Source: Punica granatum
Taxonomy: Eukaryota; Streptophyta; Magnoliopsida; Myrtales; Lythraceae
Assembly (NCBI RefSeq): GCF_007655135.1
Contig: NC_045133.1
Location: 5,928,376 to 5,992,375 of the forward strand
Length of the DNA: 64,000 nt
Direction of reading: 5' to 3'
The position numbers and the translations under genes were made by a program. The notes beneath the pieces were generated by a model. That model did not search any database. It was not told where the DNA came from and worked only from the letters and a program-made list of their open reading frames with translations. The number at the start of each line of letters is the position of its first letter. Within the stretch, counting starts at the first letter, position 1. Below, in pieces: positions 1 through 13,312 of this stretch.

Positions 1-1995
1 CTTCGAGAGCAACGCCTATATGCCAACCACAAGAAGTGTCACTTCCTCACAAATAGTGTCAATTTCTTGGGTTATATTGTCTCTCAAGAAGGAATTCGCA
101 TGGATCCAAGTAAAGTGGAGGCGATCGTAAATTGGCCGACTCCAAGATCTCTCCAAGAGGTCCGGAGTTTTCATGGGTTAGCTTCTTTCTATCGGAGGTT
201 CATTGCCAGGTTTATCACTATTGTTGCTCCTATCACTGAGTGCTTGAAAGGAGGTGTATTCAAGTGGGATGAGGCGGCCCAAAAGAGTTTCGAGCTAATA
301 AAGAAAAAGATGACGGATGCACCACTTCTTGCCTTGCCTGACTTTGGGAAAGTCTTCGAGGTATGTTGCGATGCTTCGAATGTGGGAATTGGAGCCGTTC
401 TTTCTCAAGAAGGCAAACCACTTGCTTTCTTTAGTGAGAAGTTGAATGGACTGAGGAGGAATTATTCGACGTACGACAAGGAATTTTATGCCATTGTTCG
501 AGCTTTGGCCAATTGGAGGCATTATCTTATTTCGAAGGAATTTGTGCTCTTCTCGGACCATGAGGCGTTGAAGTACATTAATGGCCAGCATAAGCTCAAC
601 AATCGCCATGCCAAGTGGGTGGAGTTCCTACAAGCCTACACGTTCGTGATCATGCATAAGAGCGGCACTCAAAACCAAGTCGCTGATGCTTTGAGTCGGA
701 GGTGTGGATTGCTTTCATCTATGCAAGTAAAAGTGTTGGGGTTCGAGATCATCAAGGAGCTTTATGAGGAGGATGTTGATTTCTCCAAGACATGGCGTGA
801 ATGTTCCAAAGGCCCTTGGAAGGACTTTCTCGTACATGATGGCTATCTTTTCAAGTCCAATAAGTTGTGCATTCCTCAATGTTCTTTGAGGGAGGCCATC
901 ATCAAAGAAGCTCATGAGGGAGGACTTGGAGGTCACTTTGGGCGAGATAAAACGCTTACTCTTATTGATGCGCAATTCTATTGGCCGAATATGAACCGAG
1001 ACGTATCGAGACATGTGGAGCGCTGCAAAACATGTCACATTGCTAAGGTTCATTATCAAAATACGGGCCTTTACACTCCACTTCCGATCCCCAATGCACC
1101 TTGGGAAGATGTGAGCATCGATTTCGTGGTGGGATTACCAAGGACACAAAGGAGCAAAGACTCGGTCATGGTGGTGGTGGATCGATTCTCTAAGATGGCG
1201 CACTTCGTTTCGTGCCTTAAGACCTTAGATGCTTCTCATGTTGCGAAACTTTACTTCAGAGAGATTGTCAAGCTTCATGGCATTCCGAGGACCATCACTT
1301 CCGATCGTGATACGAAGTTTATGAGTCACTTTTGGCGTACGCTTTAGAGAAAGCTTGGAACTACTCTTCAATTTAGTTCCTCCCATCATCCTTAAACCAA
1401 TGGCCAAACGGAGGTGGTTAATTGAAGTTTGGGAAGCTTGCTAAGGTCCTTGGTGAAAGGAAATATTCGTCAATGGGACATGGTGCTGCCTCAAGTGGAG
1501 TTTGCTTATAACCGGTCTCAAAGCAAGTCTACCGGTAAGAGCCCATTCGAGGTTGTTTATGAATCTAATCCTATTGGTCCATTGGATTTGGTCCCTCTTC
1601 CAATTAATCACTCTTTCAGTAGTGATGCTGAAGAAAGAGTGAAGCAAATTCGGATTATGCATGAAGAGGTTCGCAAGAAGATCATCCAGCAAAATGAGAA
1701 GTACAAGGAGTAAGCCGACAAGTTTAGGAAGCCGGCAACTTTCAAGGAAGGAGACTTGGTATGGATTCATCTTCGCAAAGAGCGGTTTCCCCAAGGTCGC
1801 TTTGGTAAGCTCAAGCCTAGAGCTAATGGACCTTTTCGCATTTTGAAGAGAGTGGGTGAAAACGCATATAAGGTTGAGCTACCAGGAGACTATGGAGTTT
1901 TTACGACTTTCAATGTCTTTGACCTATTGCCCTATGTTGGAGAAGAACGAAGGGTCCGACTTGGGGACAAGTCTCTTCCAACCGGGGGAGAATGA
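1..1995 (+). pseudogene. Ty3/gypsy retrotransposon pol, 3' part, inactivated
   Basis: The frame is open from the first base, so the element continues upstream of the window. Domain order is the end of reverse transcriptase ([28 protein letters not shown]), then RNase H ([31 protein letters not shown]), then the integrase zinc finger (H-H-CKTCH) and the integrase core ([17 protein letters not shown]). RT-RH-INT order defines Ty3/gypsy. The catalytic RT motif lies off the window. Four in-frame stops interrupt the gene at about 1345 (TAG), 1396 (TAA), 1426 (TGA) and 1711 (TAA). Reading stays in one frame throughout, so there are nonsense changes but no frameshift. The C-terminal part (HLRKERFPQGRFGKLKPR, FNVFDLLPY) is typical of plant gypsy integrases, and I see no chromodomain. 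The last stop overlaps the probable start of the 3' LTR. The element is dead in this copy. Confidence 0.95.
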
Positions 1996-2496
1996 TGGAG
2001 AAAACGAGAAGACCATATGATAGTTCTAGAATATAATTAAAGGCTGTTGGACTGAAACCGAAGAGTCATTTCGTGCTTAGTTTTCTGAGTCGTTTCTGCA
2101 CTAAATAGGGTCAAATAAGATGTCATTGGAAAGCCCTAGAAGTCTAGTTTCCAATGAATCAAACTGTTCGTAATTTGAAATTGTTTAGGAAAAGTTATTG
2201 TCATTTTCGTGTATTGTGTCCAGAAAAATCTGAGAAGATAGAATTAGAGTTAATGGGGTGTCTTGGGAAGTTAAAAAGTCCTTGTGTCCTTGTTCTATAA
2301 ATAGGATGATCATGTAAGGATATGGGCAAGTCATTTTTGAAGTGATCAATTTATATTCTAGAGTAACTCATTTTTTGAGTTGTTCTTCTCTGATTTCGAA
2401 TAACTTAGGTGGATTCCTAAGGTTCTTCGGGTCGTTCGCTCATTGTTTTGGGGGCTTGGTCCTCTCTTCTCTCCTTACCGCCATCAGTATCTGTCA
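1982..2496 (+). mobile_element. Polypurine tract and probable 3' LTR of the gypsy element
   Basis: A purine run (CCGGGGGAGAA, 1982-1992) directly precedes TGATGG, the expected layout of a polypurine tract followed by an LTR that begins with TG. A TATA-like box (TATAAATA) lies at 2296-2303. The right end is uncertain: candidate CA ends occur near 2496 and 2520. The 5' LTR is outside the window, so neither the LTR limits nor the target duplication can be confirmed. Confidence 0.6.
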
Positions 2497-4607
2497 ATAT
2501 TTGTTTGTCCTCGATCATCAGATTAATGTGATGCATCAACCCAGAAAAATGCGTTTGATAAATGTCAATCTCATCAGACATGAAACACTTTCCCCTACTG
2601 TTATCAAGGAGCAGAATATTGCAAGACGCAGACTAAGAACATTATAAGTCAAGATCTAAACCCATTAATTCTTGCAGCAAAAACAGAACCAATTATCATG
2701 AAAGTTACGTTGGGCTGTCAAGCAATTCTCTCTTCTACTCTAGAAATAATTTTCCTTACTAAAACGGAAATTGAAGATCCTCGAATTGCGCTCGTGCCAA
2801 ATCCAATATACATAGCCATATCAACAGACACCAGCAACAAGGGATTAATAAACAAAAAGCTGGACGGAGATAGCAAACGAGATCGGAACTTTTACCTAGC
2901 AGGAGTCGGAGCAGTGCAAAAAGCGGCAATGGGCGGTGCCGGCAACCGAGAATACCAGGCGATGGGGAGGAGCTGCTTAGCGGAGGGAGAAGCAGGGGTG
3001 GGAGGCGACCAACCGAGAAGGAGGCTTGGGAGAGTCTGATACGATGGAGAACGTAAAGCTAGGATATTTTTGGTTAATAAATCAAAAATAGATTCCCACC
3101 TTGGGGAAAGTAGACAGACAGTCCTCCAAGTAGATTACCACTTGTCTAGTGGATTCCCTTGCATCCACCAAACATGGTAATCTAGTGGACTCAGGAAAAA
3201 TAAAATCAAATTCCCAATAATCCATTTAGATTGCCTCATACTAAATGCACTCTGAGCTCTTAATAGTTTCGGATTGCGGAGATGATGGTTAATATTAATC
3301 CGATGATTTCCTTTCCTTACGCGTTCAATTTGAAAATGTCTACTGGATCACGTCCTTAGTTGAATGGGATGCATCTAGAGTCATATTTGGTTCCCCATGA
3401 TGCTACGGCTGATTTGTACCGTTGTTCCAAGGCACCAGAACTTGTTAAGTGACCTCCTTTATATTCTTTGCTTAGTTCAAATGTTTTGTTCTTTGCCACT
3501 GTATTTTTCTTGTTTTGTTGCATGTCGTCCAGGGGCTATGCCAAGAGGTGCTGAAACGAGGCTTCGAAAAAAGGAATAGCGAAGAAGTTCGGAACGCGAG
3601 TCATGAGGAGAAGCCCTCACCAAACCAAGTCGAGCTCAGTAGCTCAATTCGATGAGAACTTTTTCTGGCCACCTTTTGTTTTGATTCATGTATGGTAACA
3701 GATCTTCTAGTGGAAATTTATCTTCCTTGCATACTTAACTACAAATGATGAATGTATATATCGCGTAGATCAGTGAGCACTTTATCCAGCCACACTTTCT
3801 CAAGTGAAGCACCGCATGTTCATCAAAGGTAACATCTCTTCTAATCATATTAATATACATGTTTCTTTACTAGTATAATACAAACACGGAAAATCCAATC
3901 CCATATGAATGTCTGTATTTAGGGCGCAATCCTTAGTCTCGGTTTCGTAGGGACTCCTACAAAATGTCTTAATAAAACGATGTTGTCAGCAATGTTACAT
4001 GTTCTAAAATGCTGGTCCAAGATCATCTATCGTTACAACATTGGACCGAAGATCAGCAGAATAATTAATCTATATTAAGGCAGCGGAGTCGACAAGGCCG
4101 AATCTTCTCATGATTAATTAATTTCAGGCTTTAATTAAGACTAGACTCTCGAAGAAGCCTCATGAGAAATTTACAGAGGGAGAGTATTGTTGCTGGCGAA
4201 GGTTCCACACTTACGATAAGATCGAATTAATATATTGATTTTTATTAACTCATGGATAAGGTAAGCAGTGATGTCATGGTTGATGCAATGGCTTCTACAA
4301 TCCCATGGGTGTTTCAGCAAATATTCAATGAATATTAATCAGCCACTTAACTGAATAACATCCAATGATTTGTAAGTGGTAAACATAGTCTACAATGACC
4401 CCACAGGCTCCCATTTACATACATCTTCATTGATAATTCTTATCGACAATTAGCACTCATTGAATATTTTTTCAGGTGTCCCTGCTGAAAAGGAGGGGTA
4501 GATTAGCTGAGTTTCTTGTATTTCTCAATAAGCAATGGTTTCTATAATTGATTTTTTTTTTTACATCATTTAGTATCTAGAAACTCAATTAGTCCCGATT
4601 AATTTAA
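2497..4607. other. Intergenic, no confident gene
   Basis: No recognisable coding gene. A GC-richer patch at about 2890-3050, read on the minus strand, gives a Ser/Pro/Leu-rich open frame followed by a splice-donor-like GTAAAA near 2898. It could be a broken first exon of an organelle-targeted gene, but no family is recognisable. The rest is AT-rich sequence with short chance frames. Confidence 0.4.
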
Positions 4608-5287
4608 GTTTCAGTTGTCATTCCATTAAGAATAAAACTTTCTCATCCGTGAATTTTCTCAATTAATTTTCAAATCCGAGATTCATTCAAGAAGAAGCGC
4701 CACTAAACTACTTGTACTAAGCCAGATTGATACTTCTAAGGCTAAATTAAATAAGACGATGTTTGGTACTTTTTTTAATAGTGTCGGCGGGTTAGTGCTT
4801 CTGGCAAAAGAAAAATAGCCCACTCAAGACTCAATTGAATATACTTCTTACATCCAAGAGAGACGTACTGACGGCTAACGCTTCATTTTCAGCCGCTTTC
4901 CCTCCTTCTGGTCAACAATTTTGACTTCAATATAATTCATCCTTTGACAAACATGTGGAAAACTACTTGCACATTCGTGCATCCAATTTAAAATATTTTG
5001 TATTTGGCCTGATAAAATCATGTCCAAACCGATCCATCTTTCCATGTCATGAGTCAAACTGTGTACTTGAAGATCTCCAAGAAGGGGAAAAGATTACAAA
5101 GATTTTGAACCATTCACATTGAAGAATCGAACCGATACATTTTAATTATTTTACATAATTGAAAGAATTATTAATTGCTGAAATTGATGCTACGCTAGGA
5201 CTATTAATTATGATCTTATGCCCTATTATATCTCTTTGTTCAGTTGATTTTCTAAACGTTTTCATCTAAAAGATTGGCAAAAGAACT

Positions 5288-6586
5288 CTAATCCTCAAAA
5301 AGCTGCTGTTGCAAGAGCCGTATGTTCTCCTCGTTCCACATGTTTTCCATCATCAGGTCTCCCGGAGAGTCGCACAAATTCTCAGGCCACGAAAAAGACA
5401 CGTCAAAGATATTGTCCATGCAGCTTCCTTCCCACGGACAATAATGATCGGATGAATCCGAAACAAGGGAGACTTGTGTATTATCCACATAGGAGTCAGA
5501 TGATGCTGCCGGTATCTCAGTAATGAAACTCTTGTCCATGCAGCTTCCTTCCCACGGACCATAATGATCGGATGAATACGAAACAAGGGAGGCTTGTGTA
5601 TTATCCAAATAGGAGTCAGATGATGCTGCCAGTATCTCAGTAATGAAACTCGAGTTGAACGTATTGGACCAGCCGGCGGTTTGATCCATTTGATAAACGA
5701 TATTTTGGTCACGAGTGTGATTGCTTGTTGGGTCTACGGGATAGGTGGCAGCGTCGGTGGGCTGAGCCGATGAGGCGCTGTTGCCTGACAAACTCTGGAT
5801 CCGTTCTCTAAGGCGTGGCATCCAGACGTGTTCCATTGCGTCTCTGAACTGCTTGCTGTTGACTTCACACTTCAGCTGCTTTGCTTGTTTTTGAACCCTT
5901 GTCCTCCAATAATTCTTTATCTCATTATCGGTTCTGCCGGGCAGATATTGGGATATTTTCGACCACCTGCAATGTTTCGAAACATGTCCATGCGGTTAGA
6001 TCCTAAGGAAAAAGAAAGAAATAATACAACTGGGTAAAGCGGAAAGGATGTTAATTAAATGCAAGTTAATTAGTGAGCATAATTACCGATTTCCCCAGCG
6101 GGAATGGAGTTCGAGTATCAGCAGCTGTTCTTGGAGAGTGATGCTTCCACGGCGGAGGTCTGGGCGTAGGTAGTTCAACCATCTCAATCTGCAACTTTTT
6201 CCAGTTCGCTTCAGCCCTGCTTATCGACGACAGAAAACCAAGGAGTATAAGCAACAGAGCACACTATGGACTACACGTGAAATAATACATGTCTTCTTTC
6301 AATCCCATAGGTTCGTGTTGGGTGCTTTTGCTAAAGCCAATTCAAGCATTTGTCTGACTAATAATGCACTCCTAATTCTCCAAGTAACCTGCGTATATTG
6401 ATTTTTAAGCTAACCTGCAAAACGAGCAACAGAGTTCCATCGCCCTTCACCATTGATGCTCACGTAATTCATGAGGAGGGCATCCTCTTCTGCAGTCCAC
6501 GGGCCTTTCTTCACATCCATGATGAACTCGTTTTCATTAACATCACTCGTCTCAGGGCTAAAACATCGTGCAACACGAACTTCCAT
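5288..6586 (-). CDS. R2R3-MYB transcription factor, copy 1 (326 aa, 3 exons)
   Basis: Nuclear DNA-binding regulator. The exons are 6415-6586, 6087-6216 and 5288-5966, with GT-AG introns, 981 coding bases and a TAG stop. R2 runs from about residue 26 to 79 with Trp at 30, 50 and 70. R3 runs from about 80 to 130: its first Trp is replaced by Ile (GSITLQEQ), with Trp at 102 and 121, and it contains [11 protein letters not shown]. The linker [18 protein letters not shown] and the motif [11 protein letters not shown] match plant subgroup 20 (MYB2/62/78/108/112/116 type), which acts in stress, phosphate and jasmonate responses; the exact role here is unknown. I do not see the usual bHLH-interaction signature in R3. 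The C-terminus has a perfectly in-frame 40-residue tandem duplication (plus-strand 5414-5653) that copy 2 lacks. The start is the first ATG in frame with the MYB domain. Confidence 0.93.
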
Positions 6587-6738
6587 GTCTCTCTTCCCCG
6601 AATAAAACCAAGTATATGCGTGTGTACGTATTTGATATTACAATCAAGTATTGTGTTGAGGAGATAGAAGGGAACTAATAAGACGAGGAAGAATAGATGT
6701 TTGGATTAGCTTGAGAAGAAGAGGTTTGATGAGAGGGG

Positions 6739-6773
6739 TATATATATAGGTGGAGATTAGTGTGGATTTGACC
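6739..6773 (-). promoter_or_regulatory. TATA box and W-box upstream of MYB copy 1
   Basis: A TATATATA run at 6739-6748 lies about 155 bases upstream of the start codon. A TTGACC W-box core sits about 20 bases further out (6768-6773). Both are kept at the same spacing in copy 2 (15771-15802), which suggests a shared core promoter. WRKY binding is an inference from the motif only. Confidence 0.5.
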
Positions 6774-9284
6774 AAAATTTTCTGAATAAAAAATGGGATT
6801 TGAATTTTTGTTAACGCGCAACTGTGATTATTTTATCAATAATCAATAAAATGGTTATCGTAGGAATGAAGAGTATTAGCCTTTATAGCTTAGACACCCT
6901 TTTCTCTTTTTGTCAGAGAATGTAGTGTTTTGGTATCTTGAGTTTGACCCTTTGACTTTCAACGTCTTGTTTGGACAATCCCACTTTATTTAGTACATTC
7001 TTTATCCATCTTGTTTACAAGCGAAGGCGCACAATCTTTTTTCGGTAAGCTAAGGAGCGTACAATCTTTTACCTATGCTACGCCCCCAGCACGAAATTAA
7101 GGTCATGAGTTCAACCCAAATTGGAAGAAATTCATTTCGAGGCTCGACACAATTGACGAAAGTACATATTACAGGAAAAGTGTGCGATAATTAGCGATGT
7201 AGATGACAAATTCAAAAACGTGCAATAATAAACAGGAAACTTTTGGACAAGTGAGAAAAGTCAAATGGGGGGATTAAGTTAATTTCTTGTTAGAGAATTC
7301 ACAACATAAATTTTTGGTCTTTATGGATGTTAGAGAGGGATGCACCACCGGGATCTTGATCTATAAGATCTTGTTTACATTATCTTAGTAAATTTCTCAT
7401 TCTCATTCCATTAACTCTCTCTATTCAACTCATTATTCGATCATTTCAGAGATCTCGCTCCTCATAATTCGTAATCCTTTCTATCCTAGATGATCGGCTT
7501 AATGATAGTTGTGCTGATTTTTTTTATGGGTGTGCCTAGCCTCAAATCGACCGAAAAGAGTACTTTGATATCGGAAAGCGGGGAGAAGAGATTCAACTTA
7601 TAACATTTAAAAACCCTTTATCCATCTCAATTGCCGTCTCTATAGGAGCGAATTCCTGTCGCGATGGATGCACCATTGGGGATCCTGATCTATAAGATCC
7701 GGTTTATATTATTTTAGACACAGGGTCGAATTCTTTTGCGTACTACTTAGCTAAACGGCAGTTAGCAGACCTACAAATTTTGTTGCTTGGTTGTGATGTT
7801 TGCCTTCTACTCCCTGTGATTGTTCGTTTTGTTTTTCGTTTTCTTCTTTTTCCCAATATCTTGGCTTCACTTTCGATGATTTCAAGAGACCTCACCCTTC
7901 ATAATTCTATGCCAGATGATCGGCTTAATGATAGTGGTGCTGACTTTGTTTATGAATGTGCCTGGCCTCTTATCTACCGAAAATAGTACATAGATATCGG
8001 AAATGAGGGAGAAGTGATTTTTTTTTTGGTAGATGGGACTTGGGAGAAGAGATTTAACTTACAACATTTCAAAACACTTTATTTGTCTGATGTGGAATTT
8101 TGGATGATAGGCCTATTCAACTGAAGATGATTAATAATTTCCCCTATGGGGGATTGGAATAAAAAATATTCGACTGAGAACTTATGCAATCCTCATCTAG
8201 AATCAAATTAGGTCATAAAAAATTAGTTATGTAACGGGAAGAGAAAGAATACTAGTATTCTAAGCACTACTTGCAGTTTTTATATACGTTCAAAAAATTT
8301 AAACAAATGTTTAAACATGTGAAGATGATGACGATTAAACAATTTAAAGATTTAGGAATCACTTTTCCGACCACTTGTGATAGAAAATAATTAATCCTTT
8401 TGTTACCGACTAGGAATCATGTATGAGAGAGGACATTAGTCCGACAAATTAATTAGTTACTCTACTAGAATCGACTTCAATTTCCGTGTGGAATTGAGAA
8501 TAATCAGTCCACATAGCTAGCAAGAGCAATTTCCTCTCTTATCTTCTGAAATTAAGGCAAAAGATTGTTATCTATTTGACATTGTGAATAAACCGAAAAA
8601 TCCATTAAAAACAAAAGCGTTGAGAATTAAAATGAGTGACGTAAGAAACGAATTATAAAACCGTAAATTCTTTTGACAATTGTTATGTGAGACGTACTTG
8701 ACATCGATAAATCTCCATAAGTAAGCATGATATCTGGGTTACCAACTACATATATGTTCAAAGATTTAAGACACCATGGATATTTTTCCCTTGTACCCAT
8801 TTTTGTCATCAATCGACATTCATTACTTTCGAGGGAAAAAAAGATTTAAGATAGTAGATATACGTGCACTAAGCTAGTCATTCATGCATCGAGCCGGTCA
8901 ACTAGAATAGATTTTGGTCGAAACCAGATTTCTAATAGGGATCTCATAGTTTTGATAGCACAAGACAACTCCTTTCACATAATGCATGCAATTCAAAGAA
9001 AGGGTTAGGTGAGCTAGGTAAAATCTCAAAAGAATTGAGAGCGAACAGAGTGGGAAAGTCAATTTCATCGTGACTTATTTCACTAACTCATTCATATGCA
9101 AGTCATCTAGCGAGTTCGGGCTCAATGGGAGAAAGAAAAAGGAACATACAACACATGCTCATAACTTGTTCAATTATGAAAGAAGATATTATTAGAAGAT
9201 TTTAGATCTGCAAAATTCTTAGACTAAATGTAAATGATATATTTTTTAGTTGTTCGAAGATGTAATTAAATTAATGGGTTTACG

Positions 9285-9737
9285 ATTCAAAAAGTCATGA
9301 ACTTTGCTCTTTTTTCACTTTTAGCTCGAATTTTATTTTTGGACAAAAAATCTGATTTCCCTCAGATTGGAGGGGTGAAGCTCCCCGTCGGACACCCAAA
9401 CCCTAATGGAGGTCGCCGGCGGGTTTTGACTGGCCGATGGCCTCCGACGGGGGTAGGTGGCTGGCGAAGTGTCTTAACCCCCTTCTCCAATCAAGAACTT
9501 GAGTTTTTTTTTTTAATAATTCATTGTATTTAATTATTTTTTTATTAATTTTGCTAACGTGACGTCACATTGTTTGTCACTTAAGCACTATTTGTCGCTA
9601 CGTCAGCAAAATGGACGGAAAGTACCATGAATGACAAATGTGTGATGAGAATCAAAGTCTGTGATCTTTCTTGCCAAAAAAAAAAGAAATTAGTGCTAAA
9701 AGTGGAAAAGGGTGGCAAAGTTCTTGAATTTTTTTTT
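9285..9737. mobile_element. Terminal-inverted-repeat element (MITE-like) in copy 1 only
   Basis: The left end (AAGTCATGAACTTTGC, CACTTTTAGC) is the reverse complement of the right end (GCTAAAAGTG, GCAAAGTTCTTGAATT). The interior is short and partly GC-rich and encodes nothing recognisable. The matching place in copy 2 (about 18590-18620) lacks the element. The target duplication is not clear. Confidence 0.6.
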
Positions 9738-10499
9738 ATTAACCTTAAATTAGTCAAAATACATGCAAACTAACTTGGGCAGTAGTTGACTACTATCCAC
9801 AAAGAAAATGTCAACGCATAATTAAGGGACAAAAGTTGATTTTGGAGGGACATGTCACAGCAAAAGGGACAAAGTTCTCCTAGGCTGGACATCTAGAAAT
9901 GTCAAAATTCTGCCTAATTTTGGGGTATGCAAATAAAATATCTGGAAAAATGTGATATTGATTATGAAATTGTGAGTCATTGACAGGGGCCACTGAAATA
10001 TTTTGACTTGTTCACTTAAAACTGAAAGTCTGTTGACTTTAAATCCTTGGAGAACAATTAATTTGATTTACTAATAATATATTATCTGTTTTACTTGCAC
10101 TATGCTACTGTCAAAGCATACTCCGAATATCTGATTAGTTAATTTTCCACAATGAAAGACCAAAGAAAAAAAAAAAGCAATTTTCCTTACAATTTAACGA
10201 TAGGGCTGCACCAATAGCGAGCCTAGCTGATAACACAATAATTCATCGATATAACAGAATTATAATGGTGAGTTTGGCATAAATGTATACCTACAGCACC
10301 TAAGAAAGGATAAATACACATATGCACATCTGCATCAACTACATGTACGAGATGAGTTTTCCATCGAGCTCCCAAAAACAACCTGCAGAATTTATAAAAA
10401 GAATACATCTCCAAAAAGATCTGCATGAAACATTTATAGTATCACAAGCTAGACTCGATTGCAGTCAAAATCCAATAGTGTCAGCAACTGTAAACATAT

Positions 10500-10990
10500 C
10501 AGCATGAATCTCGAGAGAACAAAGCCTTCACCGTGCAAACAAATGTAATGCCATGTTTAGACCTTTTATCCGAATGGAACCTTTCACCCTTCCATTCAAG
10601 GTAGACACTCTTGTACTCCTGCATGAGCTCTTTAACATCCGAGGCTATCAACTTGGTGTCGAGGTCCACTTTGTTCGTATTCTTAAGTTTCTGCTGTTTC
10701 GCTTCCAATAAAGAGTGCGGAATCCCCATCACCTTCAAACATCTATCAAATTCTGACATTAGTCTTTGTAAGTTTACTTCGATCAATAGAAAATAAAACT
10801 GCAGAATGTCAAGTTCAGTAAGTAATTGATTAGATATATATATATATAAAACTTACAATGCCCCTAAACATGTCTAGTGACCTTTTGTACGAATCATAGG
10901 CAAACGGCCCTCCATCCTCGAAGCTAAGCCCTCAACCACCTCATCATTCAACCCAAGGTTAAGGACTGTGTCCATCGTCTCGGGCATAGA
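10500..10990 (-). pseudogene. Pyruvate,phosphate dikinase (PPDK) gene fragment
   Basis: Two exon pieces are separated by an intron with GTAAGT donor and AG acceptor (10733-10856). The first (10857 to about 10990) reads [22 protein letters not shown], then a frameshift, then [16 protein letters not shown]. The second (about 10520-10732) reads VMGIPHSLLEAK, then DLDTKLIASDVKELMQEYK and VYLEWKGERFHSD. These match the nucleotide-binding region of plant PPDK, which interconverts pyruvate and phosphoenolpyruvate. The fragment is broken by the frameshift and by degraded sequence after FHSD, and nothing of the rest of the enzyme is present. The retained intron shows it came from a DNA-level copy, not from a processed transcript. 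Confidence 0.88.
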
Positions 10991-13264
10991 AATCTGATAG
11001 ACAACAGATTTAAAGCAGCACGTACGTGCTTAAATTTTATAATATTTCCTCTTGGGGTGTTGGTCCAATAGTCTTCATGTGCTCCGAATGCTTCAATAAC
11101 CTGAAAAGAAGGGAGGCCAGGAGGTGTTCCCAGATTCCCCCTTCGATGATTAAGTCAGCCTATAGTGGTGATGAGAGGTAGATCCATCTTGGGTTATGTC
11201 ATATCTCATTTGTGGGGTAATGTTACCTTATATAGGCTTCCATATGGGGGAAACACGAGGCTGTCCTCCTCTTAGGCTGCATGGGCTTGGAGCCCTTAGA
11301 AGTGGGCCTTTGTGAGTAGCGGGCCGAATTGGGCCTGAGTTGGGCTGCGGCAGGTTGGGCTTATGCACCCCTGACATTTCCGATTCCAGCTCTGTTCTTA
11401 CAAGTTTCGGTAGGGTCGAAGAACTGTCTTACCAATGCCTACATGCTCTTATTTTGGGTTTGAAAATTACTCATCGAAGGAGAAATTGCACATAATAAAT
11501 TACTTAGCCAACCTCCTAGCATGAAAAAATATAAAGCAGCCTCAACGCATAAGTGTCTAGGAATGCTAATACCAAGTTCCACAACATCAAAATTCTTAAT
11601 TAGTCGATTCTTCCTCTCTTTTATTTCATTAAGAATAATATATATAGATACCATTTAATATCGAAATTAAACATTACATAAAATCCGACAAACTAATTAG
11701 ACAAAGGCAAGCTTACCTTTGGCGGACATGAAGTCCCAAAGGTAAGCTCAAAGCTGTGCCTATACTTTCGTAGTAATTTGTTGAGTTGGTATCAGAAAAT
11801 GTGTAAGTATAAGAAGATTTATGCTAACGATTTTCAGATGTTAGCATGAAGTTACTTTTTTTTTTTAATATAGGTTGAACTTAGCTACGAATAAATATAT
11901 AAATACCATGAACAATAACTCTATAAATACCATGAATGAACGTGTTGGTTCAATCTGTTCAGCGCTTGTTCTGCTTAAGTAATATCTCGAATTCGAATAT
12001 TTGTAAATGCAAAAATTCACTCTATGAGAGTTTTATCCTTTAGTAATTTGTTAAGTTGGTATCAGAAGATGTGTAAGTATAAGAAGATCTATGCTAACGA
12101 TTTTCAGATGTTAGCATGAAGTTACTTTTTTTTAATATAGGTTGAACTTAGCTACGAATGAATATATAAATACCATGAAATAAGCAAACAATAACTCTAT
12201 AAATACCATGAATCAACGTGTTGGTTCAAACCGTTCGGCGCTTGTTCCGCTTAAGTAAGGTCTCGAATTCGAATCCTTATGAATGCAAAAAATTCACCCT
12301 GTGAGAGTTTTATCCTTTAGTGAGCTGATCCAGTTCGGTTGGATTAATTGGTTCGGATACCGGGGTTCACATCAGACAAAATTAAATTGATAGATAAAGT
12401 TTGAGCTTTTGCTTAATATAGACTTATAACTAAACATGAATCAACCGCAAAATTAATATTTTTTCCATACTAAATTTCTAACTTGGAATTTAATTTGAGA
12501 TCAATCCCTATCTTTTAAAGACTTCTAGAAACACGCCCTCACAAAACATAGAAAACATAGATTCAATGAAGACGAACTCACAACAATCATCAACTTCAGA
12601 CTCAATTCATTATGAATTATTAACTGAACATGAGAGCATTTCTTGAATTATTATCATTAATCAACACAAACGCTCGACCCTATTAGTAGAGTTCCACAAA
12701 TTGGGAGCTATATATATAGTAACGCTATCCTTATTAGGGTCTTGCCACTTCGCTCTTTCATATTTTTTGTGAGGTAAGCAACTCCAATCCTTACTAAAAG
12801 CTCATCATTTTATTGTATCGTTTGCTTTGTCAAAAATTCCTAGGATAACAACAAAATTTTGAACGAACTTATTTCGATTGGGTGAGACTTGTGGATAAAT
12901 TTAAATATATGGTTCCTGACTTGTGAAACGTTGCCGTCAATTTCATTAACGTCACTGTCTCAGTAAGCTCACGTGACTCGCAGAAACTCTGCAAACTAAT
13001 AGAAATGTGACACGGGTAATTTGTAAAATAATAAGTTGAGGGAAAAAAAACAAAAAATAGGAAGGGAGGTGGCTCCTCCCAGGCTATTCCTGACTTGTGA
13101 AACGTTGCCGTCAATTTCATTAACGTCACTGTCTCAGTAAGCTGTGGCTCGCAGAAACTCTGCAAACCAATAGAAATGTGACACGGGTAATTTGTAAAAT
13201 AATAAGTTGAGGGAAAAAAACAAAAACCAGGAAGCCGAAGGGGAGCCCCTTAGATCTGTGTTCC

Positions 13265-13312
<48 letters not shown>

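Larger units (their letters stand above)
4608..10280. repeat. Segmental duplication, copy 1 (MYB segment)
   Basis: This stretch matches 13702-19185 in the same orientation over nearly its whole length. Shared landmarks include the MYB gene, a GGATGCACCAC motif (7337 and 16901), the block near 8880/18190, and an AGCCTAGCTGATAACACAA motif near 10221/19121. Copy 1 lacks the LINE at 16202-16684 and the internal duplication at 17222-17587, but has its own inserted element at 9285-9737. Apart from the MYB gene, 6800-9280 and 9740-10280 hold no gene that I can see. Confidence 0.9.

Noticed and set aside
2342..2647. 101-codon plus-strand frame
   Set aside because: Overlaps the probable LTR end, has no domain and low-complexity composition; chance frame.
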